From the NCBI GenBank assembly GCA_946894095.1, contig OX335642.1, forward strand, positions 13,837,021-13,901,020: DNA of 64,000 nt, in the 5' to 3' direction. Below are positions 22,901-34,900 of this stretch, in pieces. This stretch comes from Incurvaria masculella (taxonomy: Eukaryota; Arthropoda; Insecta; Lepidoptera; Incurvariidae). Below the pieces are notes generated by a model. The model was not told where the DNA came from. It saw nothing but the letters and a program-made list of their open reading frames with translations, and did not search any database. Position 1 is the first letter of the stretch. Each line of letters opens with the position of its first letter. Both the position numbers and the translations under genes were made by a program.

Positions 22901-25900
22901 CTATGACTGACAAATCCCTAAGTACCAAAACCCAAAAATTGTAGTGTGGTGTGTTGTGGAACGTGTGTAAGGAAACCGTGTGTGAAAATGTGTAGTTTGT
23001 GTTAGTGTCATTTGTTGTGTAACATGGGTGTGTGTGTAGGCAGGAGGAATCCCCGCAGCGCCGCGCCGCTACGGAGCACCCGCCGGCCTACAGTCCCAAC
23101 GTGTCTTACGCGCTCTCTTCTGGCGACGAGTACGCGTCGCCCGCCTTCAGAGGTACTTTCTCAATGCTGCAAAATTATGTTTTCATGTAACTGGACATTG
23201 ATGGTTCATATACCCACACATTCTCATGATATTAGCCCAACACCATCCTTATTATGCACGGTCACATTGGAAAACACGCATTTTAATTGGCGCTTTGACC
23301 ATCGCTCATTCAATACGATGGTACCAACCTAGAAGGGATATTTACCACCTAGTAAGTAAGGTACTAAATACATAGTTTTATGTGGGAGCAGAACCAAAGT
23401 TTTCTCAACGGTCGAAAATAGTCATACATGTGGTTGCCTTCATGGTTGCGTATATGTATGTACAGTCACATATTTTTAAATCATTCATCGTCATAGAGAA
23501 AGAGCTATTTTTTAAAGTCGACTTTAATCTCTAAATTGTCTCTATTTATGGTGGAATGACATGAAAATACGTGACTACATAGGTCTGCATATAAAAAAGG
23601 TCTACACATAAAGAGGAAATGCGCTAATTCGAAACAAGGAAACAAACATTATCGAGGAAAAATACAATAGGAAAAGGAACACACTTATACAATTAATATT
23701 TCATATTTATCATAATTTATTTTATTTAAACGGAATTTTTTTAACAACAATTATGATTGATTACAAGACAATATTTTACTTTCATATTAGGTATTTTATT
23801 GATGTACTCTGTATATTGTATAGTTTCGAGTGTAATGTTTTGATTTTTTTTTTGTTATTTACCCAACAGTTTGATACAAGTAAAAACACGATTATTAAAA
23901 AGTCCAGAAATAAGAACTACCTATTTCGTCAAAACCAATGACATAATTAATTTATAGTAGCGGTGCTCACTAGACTATTTAAAATTCTTTCAGGTCAAAT
24001 TGATGGTGATTACTCGCAGTATCAAGGTAACAATTACATTTTTTCTCGACATCCTTATTGTTCTCTGTAGGATGATTTTGCAATGCGTGTCGTAACTACG
24101 AGGGTGATATTGTAGGCCAAATAAAAATTTTTTTATATGAAACTCACAAATAAATTCGAAATCCCCATTGGTTTTGAGGATAGTAATATAAACATTTTCC
24201 TGTAACTCATTATATTTAACTGTTTTTTCAAAAACCTTTGTAAAATTTCAATACACTGGGATTTCCATTTCATCAAACAACATAGCAAAACAAAAAATTG
24301 CCATATTTATATTTCTATACATCGAAGGGACCTTCATATAAAATTTTCATTCTGCCTTAATTTTTAAATTGTATATATTATTCATCTTCCATAGACACTG
24401 CATAGTAATCGGCACTCGGATTCACTGCACTGATCATTCGATCAACGAAGAAGACCTGGCAAGAAACTTTGCTGGTTTTTCCGCTTCAATGTCCACTTAG
24501 TATTTACCTCAATAGTAAAGTGTGAATAAGATTCCTGTATGAGATTCTGACGGTGTGTTTTTATATCCTTCATATGCATACTTAGGGAATACTGACAGTT
24601 TCTGGATTTTGATAAACAAATCAATGGTATACTTGTAATACATTTATGATTTTTTCAAAGTATAAGCCCTTACAATAACTTATTTTTGCATTATTTAGAA
24701 CCAATGTAAAAAGCAGTTCGACCAGTCTTCCTCAGCGATCTCCGTTTCCGGTTATTTGAATAATAATGAGGGGTATCTCCATTCCTTTGTTGCCCTAGGG
24801 CTTCCACACCTAGGAATCCGCCCCTGATGCCGCTATACAGAGGAGTTTCGGTGGCCGCTCCCGTCCTTACTCCTTGACGTGAGTCCTCTAATTGCAATTT
24901 CCAATTGCGTTTAGATCTAAGTGTGTGTTTCATGATTGTGGACGGAAAAAGCTGTTATGTAAACCCGTGAAGTTTCTTTGCGGGTATTTCTTTACTGGGT
25001 TGATCGAATCCGTGGATCCTTTTGACGTAACTTAGTGTAGTTTGACTGCCAAGAAGTTTAAATAAATGAAATGAAAAATTGATTTATGCTAAAAATGTCA
25101 CCTCATTGACGTCTCTCTGTCGTGCGCAGGCGACGACGCGGACGGCAGCGGCGGCGGCCCGTCGGCGCGCGCGGCCGCCGCCATCGCGCACCTCAACAGC
25201 AAGGTGTCGCGCACGCGCGAGCTAATGCGCCTCGAGCAGACCATCCGCGACGGTCAGCCACTCATCCGTTCTGTCCCTTTTTTCGTTCACGTAACGGCGC
25301 ATTAACAATTCTGATTTTCTTTATGTGTAAAATTTTACATAATTACTTTCAGCAAAAGAATGCTTAGTTGCCGAAGCACTTAGAAAAGTCATTTGCGTGA
25401 TGCAATTCTTTTATGTTGCTCGACATGGATGGCTAATATTACACTCACCGTCATTTATTACACTCATTATTGGGCTAATCCTGAAGGAATAAGTGCCCTT
25501 TATGAGCAAGGGGCTACATTGAACTGGATTGTAAACACGAACAAATTTTTATTGCCGTTTTGACCATCTTTCAATGCTATGCTATACCAACCCGGGCGGG
25601 CTTAACTCTACCACCTAGTAGGGAAAGGGAACCGACTGTTTTACATGGATTCCATGCCATGGTGCTCACATTCGTGACTAAATGCACTTGTCCAACTCGG
25701 GAAGAGAAAGAAAGTGTTTTATGGACTGAGTGGGGATGTAAACCAATACCTCTGGATGCAAGGCAAGTCGCCGCAGCACTGAGCTACGAGCTTTTTCAAT
25801 CTTAACGAACCTTTGTTCTCGCCTAAAAGTAAATATTTGTGCCCTAGACAACGTTAACGAATACCTCAAGCTGGCTGCGAGCGCGGACAAACAGCAGCTG

Positions 25901-28900
25901 CAGCGCATCAAGGCCGTCTTCGAGAAGAAGAACCAGAAGTCGGCGCACTGCATCGCACAACTGCAGAAGAAACTGGAAACGTACCACAAGCGCATCCGCA
26001 ACTGGGAGGTGTGTGTCGACACTAAAACATACACAATACACGTTTCAACCACTCTTGGACTTTCTTTCAAGCAATTCATGAATGTTTTTAGGTTTCTGAA
26101 AAAACACTTCATACACACGTCCTCACAATTCGTACACCCCACCTTTCACTTAACCTCCATACAGTCATCGTCTTTAATTTTTCTACCTGCACACATTGTA
26201 CCAAGTGTATGTGTGTCTATTTTTACACATACGAAAGTTTCTATGTGTCTACAGCTTGTGTAGGGGCTAGAGGAAGAGTCTGTGACCATGCGCAATACTC
26301 ACAGGACTTCCTGAGATGTAACATTTGGTAATCGTTTTTATGGCCATACAACCCGTTCAACGAACCTGAGCGATGTTGACACCACCTAGTAAGTAAGGAG
26401 GACCTAGGTTTAACTCTGGTCTTGAACCATTCTTTCTTCTGTATTTTTAGTGGAACTTTTCTGATCGATATAATTGTACGAAAAAGCGTTTAACCGTCTG
26501 TATCACTGTTGAAGTCTGCAAGTATTAAGAGATTTAATCGTTTTTTTGGTGATTATCTGCAGAACCAAGTATTGGTTTCTGATCTAGCTGATCCTTGACT
26601 TTGTATTGAAGAGGACATTTGTGTTTGTAATCGTAATGTAGATGTTTGAGTATGTGAAGTTAGGGAGTGTGTTAAGTGTATTGTGTGTGTGACCGACAGG
26701 AGCACGGCAGCAGCACGGGGCACGCGGGCGCGCACCGGCCGCCCCGCGAAGTGCTCCGCGACATGGGCCAGGGTCTCAAGTCAGTGCCCACATTTTAATA
26801 CTGTTATCTAGACAACTACGTGCTCAGACTTTTCAAATTAAATTTAGATCCTCCCGCAGAGGCGAGAGGAGGGTATTAGAATGTGAAGCTAATTTATTAT
26901 TTTAACTTTGATGAAGTTTTGATTCAGGTTTGACATATCTTTTTTTCATTATTTAATTATATCTGTACTGTATGTCTTGAAGTTGGTTTGTTTTTAAATA
27001 CTAATATTTTTAATTATTATATTTTTTCTGTGTATGTATTTTGTGTAACATGTATCTGCAATGTGTTATCATTTAATGTGTACCTATTAACAAATCTATT
27101 CAGCGTTAATCATGTGAGGTTTTAGCCACAAAATATATTTAAATTATTATTGTCTTGAAAATACTAATAATAATGGACATAGAACCATTTTAGACAAGGC
27201 AGCCATAGCGACAGTATAGTCTCTCATGTACTGTACTCTCCGAATCGCATGCCCTCTTAGGTCAAAAACTATAGTGTCGACATCGGCAGGAACATGGGCG
27301 GCAATATCCGGGACGGCATCACGGGTCTCGGCGGCAGCGTGATGGCGGCGCCGCGCGAATTCGCGCACATGTTCACGCGCGCCAATCGCTTCGGCTCCGC
27401 GGACAACATCTCGCAGCTGGCCGGTGAGGTGTCTCATCCTTCCCGCTGTCCCAACATCATCGCCTTTTACTTTGTCACCATCCAACGTTAATCACCATAC
27501 CAATATTATTACCTTTTGTCACTAAGCTACCTCAATAACCATCCCACCATCCATCCCATCATCATCACCCTAACAAAATCCTTACCTTATTATTTTGAGA
27601 CTTTCCTACTTCAATCACCATCCCACCTCATCAGCATCACACCATCATTACCTTCTCACTTTCGTAACCATCATAACCTAATTACCATTCCATCGTCCCA
27701 CTGTCACCACTATCACAAAATCATTACCTTCTCACTTTCGTCACCATCATCCTGCAATTACCATTCCACCATCCCCACCATCACAACACCATTACCTTCT
27801 CACTCTCGTCACCATGATACCCCAATTACCATTCCACCGTCCCAACATCATCACCAATCACAGCATCACTACCTTCTCACTTTCGACACCACCCTACGTC
27901 AATCGCCTTTCCATCGTCCTGCCATCATGGCCACCTTGATTCATAAATATTAAAGTATCTTCCAGGGTTATGAACATGTTTCAAAAACGCAGCGATGCTT
28001 CGTGTGCCATTCATATAAGCACTGGGGCTTATGCTGGCTTGACCTGTTCAAAGAGATGTACTTCTCATAAAAACACAAACTCAAGTTGGATGGGTTTGCT
28101 TATTCGTGAAGCGTAGAGTTTGAGGAGTGCTCTTCTGCCTTTTTTATATTTCTGTCTCACATTACAGTTAACCTCCATTTGAAATGGCCATTGACAAAGT
28201 AAGATAGCTTGCATTGCCTAGCTTCACATGTTTGTGTTGATAGACATGATGTTTTCGTGTAGTGTTTGCTTTTGAGCGGTGTGTCCAATGTGTGTCTGTC
28301 CGTTTGTTAACGCTGCCTTTGTGTTTGCACGCTAGCGCCACCGCACGCGGAGCTACGAGGTAACTACTCACCCTCACTAAACAAACAGACATTGATTTAG
28401 CTTTCGATGTTTGGTGCTGGTCGTTTTAAAGTATTTATAGACTGTGTTTGTCTATTTTTTAATCCAAAAAAACTTTTCTACATGAAACACACTGAAGTTG
28501 CTGATAATTTAGGTCAGCAACATTTAAAATCTGACAGGTTGATGTCAAGAGATTTAAGATGATGGTATGGTTAAAAAATTATATAAAAAGTAAAACACAT
28601 TATTGGGCAAAAACTTTATCGACGAAAACATTTATGCATCGCTTGGTCAACATGTTTCACCTCCAATGTCAGAGGTGACGTTTGAGAGGCCGACTAATGT
28701 TGTAACGAGTTGACCAACTACGGTATCACGCACGCGGAATTCGTAAGATATGTATATGTAGAAAGATGATCACTCACTCAATTTTGTTGTCAGACATTTA
28801 AATTATGCTTAAATTTGCTTAATTTGTCTAAACTTTTAAAACATTGTTTTTAAGCCTCCTTACTTTTAAAGTTAGGAGGGTAGAAACCGAAACTCGCTTG

Positions 28901-31900
28901 TATGGGGTTTCTTAGCCACTTTTACATACAGAAACGGTAGCGCTGGCTAGTCAGCTCGCCATGAATTCGCTTAGTACTGATGTTCTCGAGTTCCAATGAC
29001 ACGTAAGAACACGTAAGAACTTCACAGGACGCTATTTAGTGCAACAAACATTTGATATTGCGCGTCACGAATTCGTAAGCGAACTAAATGCAGTAAGACG
29101 TTATTCTCTAACTCGTGGCTACGCTGGCGCCATACAAAAGAGTTTCGAGTAATTGTGCGGGTTCTCGTCGCACGGTTGAGATGTGCTACAACGCGCAGGC
29201 AACGCATCGTCGGAAGGGTCGCGCGCGTCGGAGGGCGCGGAGGGCGAGGGGCGCGGCTCGACGCTGCCGCGCGCCGCCGTCGCCGCGTCGCCGCCGCGCC
29301 GCGACCGCAAGCCATCCCCGGAGGATGCGTCGCCGTGCTCCTCCGTCACGAGCGAGAGCGGACAGTGAGTAGACACTCTATTAAAATAACTGTCCTGATA
29401 TTAGCCCAACACACTGCATCCCCGGAGGAATAAGGTGCCACCCAGGACCTACTACATTTAACAGGGAAAACATGGACAACTTTTCATCGGCGATTCAACC
29501 ATTATTTCATCCATATAATCCAACCATATAATAGGGAAAGAAGACCGATAGTTTAATACGGACTCCCAACTATGGAACAGCTTGAATGCACTTATTCAAC
29601 TCAGAAAGAGTATGGGACATGAACGGGGTGAGGATTGATACCATGTCTCTCGCATGAGAAGCTTCATATTGGCGGGTCTTGTGTTTTGTTATATTGGAAG
29701 CTGCAGTAAAATATTCTGGATATTCTTTAACAAAACCTAACAATTTCAATAAATTTAATGATGTTAATATTAGTATTTTTTAATCTTTAAATATTTTCCA
29801 GCAGCTGTGTTGGTACCTTATTCCATAAATTGTTCGAATGCACCGCTTTTGCAAAACCAAGAATATGATTTACATGTAAAGAGTTTCCCTAGAATATAAC
29901 TCTGTACTTACGATGAGAGTATACAAAATCACAATCTATGTTATTTAAACGAGTGAATTTCATCGATATTATTCCGTAAATATGGTTTTTTTTTTTCAAA
30001 TAATGCTAATCAAATAAGGTCATGGGAAAGAAAATAAGTGTCACAATACTGTAACCTATAATATTTAATTTAAAATTTTGTGCTGTTTGTTACAATAACT
30101 TCGAAGACAAACGATAATGTTTCCTTTCCACCAAACCTTATTCTAACTGCAACACGGAGTACAACTTTTATCTAAAAACTCGTGAATAAAACTTTACAGG
30201 ACTGAAAGTTTTGGTGGTTTCTGAGGTGGGGTTAAGTTAGGTTAGGTTACTAGGTTAGGCCGTAAGCTTTGTGAAAACACAAATCAGAGGCCCTATTACG
30301 AGTAACAAATCACACATCGTCACTTCGCTGAGCTCTTCGATACCATAGATTTCCACCATTGAATAGCTCAGGCATTTAAGGAATACACTAAATTGCCTGT
30401 CCATGGAATTAACTGTTGTGTAGAAATAGGCTGAGAGAGGCTGGCCGTGGTTCGGATTCCACGTTAAGCTGTATGTCCCCTTCCTTACTTACTAGGTGGC
30501 AGGGTTTATCCCGCCCGGGTTGGTACCATCGCATTAGATGAACGATGGTCGAAGCGGCAATGAAAATTGTCCGTGTTTTCCATCCAGTTCAATGTAGCCG
30601 TGCAATATAAGGAAGGTCCTGGCATGGCACCTAGTTCCCATGTGGTGTGTTGGGCTAATACCATGACAGAACTTGTGGTATTAGCCATCCATGTCCAGTC
30701 ACATAAAAAAAAAATACATGTAATAGTATAAATGCGTTGAAAACACATCAATATATATAATATCTACACAGATATGACATCCCATGAACAGGCGATTTAG
30801 TTTATCCCTCAAATGCCTGCTCTATTCAATGGTGGAAACCTGTGAAAACGGAACAGCTGAACGAAATTTCGATAAGTTATTTGTAAATCTTAATCGGGCC
30901 TCTGGTCGACTTTCTCTACCGTATTGATTGTTCAGGTACCAGCACCAGGCAGGCAGCAACATGTCGGAGGCGGCGTACAGCATCAAGCCGATCCTCAACG
31001 AACTCAGAGAGCGACGCGAGGACTACGAGCGGCTCGCAGAGAAGTTCGACACCTTCAAGGTGCGGGTTCTATCCCTGGTTATGCTTGGGGTTAAGACACC
31101 GTGGGGAAGTACACTTTTCCAGTAAAAGTGTTCAAGTGTACAGTGTGTGCCACCAGAAGGCAGATTGTTTCATTCTAAAGTAATCTGCCTACCTACGGCA
31201 TGAGCATACTGTGATAATACGTTATTATAGCCAAAGATACCAATTGGGTTTGAGATTTTGGCGTGATTTCCCTTAATTGCTTTTTATACCCCGGCCGATT
31301 TTCGTTTGGTGAAATTTTAGGTAAGCTTATTGTTAGCTAATTATTGTTGAATTGTCTTACTCTTTAATTTTCGTTTGGGTTTTTAGAACCATATTCACAA
31401 TGAAAATATTTTAACTTTTCATGAACTTTCAAATCGGTAATCTACCTACGATTGTACTGAAACTTTTTAAATAATAATGATTGGTTCTACAGAAAGTGGG
31501 TGCGGAGGTGTCTTTCCTATCGGCAGCGCTGCAGGAGGAGCGCTTCCGCACGGAGCGGCTCGAAGAACAAATCAATGATCTCACCGAGCTACACCAAAAT
31601 GAGGTGTGTAAGGCGCATACTTGCTCACTCACACCACATCACCATATTCCTTCCGCATGTATTAGTTTCCACACATACCAACACTTATAAACCTGTCAAT
31701 CCACAGTCGCTTACTCACACTCCCGTTCATGAACCCTTATTCTCTATCTTTTTTAAAAATATACACCTACACTTTACATACACCAGCACTCTGTCCACAA
31801 CCACTTATTCATCCACTCGCACACTAAATTCATTGCCAATTACACCTTTGAGCATCATCCACACCTACTAAAACATACATAAAACTACATAGCTACTATC

Positions 31901-34900
31901 ATACAACAGTCATAGCTACTACTCACGTAAAAATGACACTTCATGAATTTTTACCTACTACTCCTTTACTCACTCGCCTCGATAGCTCAGTGTGCGACGC
32001 CTTGCGAGTCGATAACCTGGGGAAGTACCTCTGTGCGCGTAAATATTCTGGATGGGTGACCATTCCCAACCGTTGAGGCTGGCTGGTTCGGATTCCACGT
32101 GAAACTGTAGGTCCCCTTCCTTACTTACTAGGTGGTAGGGTTAATCCCGCCCGGGTTGATACAATCGCATTGAATAAACGATGGTCGAAGCGGCAATGAA
32201 AATTGTGTTTTCCGTCCAGTTCAATGTAGCCGAGGAATATAAGGAAGGTTCTGCCATGGCACCTAGTTCCCATGTGGTGTGTTAGGCTAATATCTGACGG
32301 TCAGTTCGGTATTAGCCATCCATGTTCAGTTACATAAAAAAATATCATACACCATCCATTTTTTTTGTGTGGCGTAGTGATTTCTTCATGCTAGAATGAG
32401 TACTTTTAAATGAGTGATGGGAAAATGTATATCGTAAGCAAATAAAACACCTGAAATAATTTTATTTCTTTAATGGATACGACGTTACCGCTATCTAATT
32501 AATTTGAGTTTCAGCGACATCTACATTTTGAAGCATTGTAATCAGATTTTGAAAAAAATCTGAAAGTTATTGGTCGTGATATTCGACAATGCTTCAAAAT
32601 GTGGATGTCGCTGAAACATAAATTAACTGCCGAAATAATCGAATATTGGCAAAATCTAGGCAGCAATAACAAAAATTGGATTTGCACGTATGTGTGTGTG
32701 TGCGTTTCAGGTCGAGAACCTTAAGCAAGCACTGGCAGACGTCGAGGAAAAGGTTCAGTACCAGAGCGAGGAGCGGATCCGGGACATACACGAGGCGTTA
32801 GACCTCTGTCAGACAAAGGTGAGCCCGTTTAATCTCTCAAAGTAGCTTGAAACAAGTGGTAGTTTCGGAAAAAGGGAAAATCTACCCCAATACCCCAATC
32901 TGACTGAACTAACAATAGGTGAGCTGACTAAAATAGTAAAATGTAGAATCCACTTTCTGCCAGTGTTTTTCCCTAAAATGCATCATGTCCATTAAAATGG
33001 TGTTAAAAAGCACTTGGTTGGCACAGTTTACGAAACTAGAAGGTTAGAAAGCACATGGGCATCTTCAGTCATCTCTTGAGCGAAGGCCTGATATATGCCA
33101 TATCTCGCGCTTTATATAAAAAAAGGTGTAATGACCCTGTTGATCCTACCTGACAGACCAACCCATTGAAATTGTTCTTTATTTTCTATATTATCAACAC
33201 AATTGCTTAAATAGATTACAATCGTTATAATCACCGTTAATTCATGTGTAAACAGAGACCGAAAGGGGCTATTTGTTTCTTACTTATGTCATTTCTTTCA
33301 CACAAATTCCAATACCAAACATAATAACCATAAAAAAACATAAACAGTTGAGAAGTATCGTTAACAGTTAAGTATATCGTACCTTTGAATACAATGGCCG
33401 TAGCAAAATAAATCTTCACTTCAAAATCAATATTTCCGCCGAGAGATGACCCTGTTATCCATCGAAGTCTAATCGTGTTAAGAAGTACAGAGGATGCGTG
33501 TTCGCTCATGTGTAGATCAGCAAGCTGGAGCACTTGTGCCAGCAAGGTGGCGCTGGCGGCGGCGCGGGAGGAGGCGGAGGCGGAGGCAGCGACGCGACTC
33601 ACAACCTCCCACCTCGAGTCATCCTCGTCAAGTTGCTTAACGTCGCGCTGACGCTGCTGCAGCTGGTGCTGCTCCTGGTGGCCACCGTCGCCGGCATCGC
33701 CATGCCGTTCCTGCGTACCCGGTTCGCACTCTGTCCCCTCGTGTAGCATGTTTTCGAAACATATTTATTAATGTACAACCGCTCAAGAATTACAACAATA
33801 CGGGTGATTCGGTCCAACATAGCAACACCGCAGCTTCAAAAAATCTCCTCTCTCCCTCGCACGCGCCATCAATGTAAATGGCCATCTCATAAACTGATCC
33901 ACCAGTTTGGCTCGAACTGAACAAACGCAACCGGGCCAAAGGAGAATGCCCATTACAAAAGCGCTAGCAGTTAGCATGTACACCAATGAATCCACTTTGC
34001 TTTAATTCCTCGCATTATAAAAGAAAAAAAGTGTGACTTTCAGTTTTTTCTATAATGGGGATAAGTCAGTAAACAATGCTAAAGATGAACTTTGAGGTTA
34101 TTTCCCACATTGTAAGTACCTTCGGTGGTGGATATTTATTTGTTAAACAACTTTAATGAGTGTTGCTGTCACTATGGTTACTTACAGGGCCTCATTACAT
34201 AAGGTATATAGGCACTTAAGAATTTACTTAAACGGTATCAGGGACAAGATAGTTGGCGCTATTATTGCTATAGCGAGTACTCCAGCTATATGTGAACTCT
34301 ACTGAGGGCAAGGGAACAGAATATATCGATAGTGGTGCCTTTTGACAGGTGTTTTCATACGTTTGTATGGTATTATATTATCTGCAGCTCGTCTTAGAGT
34401 AGTATGACTTATAAATAGGTTCCATTTAATGATCTACTAGAGTTAAGAGTTATTTAAAATGGGGAAGATTCTTTGCTGTGTGGGCTCAGCCATTGAAAAT
34501 TAATACAAGTTATTCCACTGCATTAATTTATTCCTGTGCATGTCGTACGAGCCAATTAAGGTATTCGAGGCCCGGTATGACCAGTCTAGAAGTGAAATCT
34601 GTTTATTTGTAAAACAAAAAAATAATAAGTTAGTACCTATAAGTAACTAGAGATGGCGTTGCGGTTAGCACCCCACTTTGGACTGGCGTCAAATATTATG
34701 AACTCTGTGGCTGAGACAAATAGTCGTAATCAAACTAAAACTAACGAAAAGTAGTACTTTGTGACGTCACTTGAATTACACAGGCTGAGATAAATAATCG
34801 TAACAACAAAAAGTACTTTGTGACGTCAATTTGTATTACTTTGAGATTTCGTCTATACAAAATGTGTCAAAGTGACGCCACAAAGTACTCATTTTCGTTA

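Noticed and set aside
27516..27953. A 145-codon plus-strand frame rich in Ser/His/Pro
   Set aside because: It is the minisatellite read as codons, not a gene.
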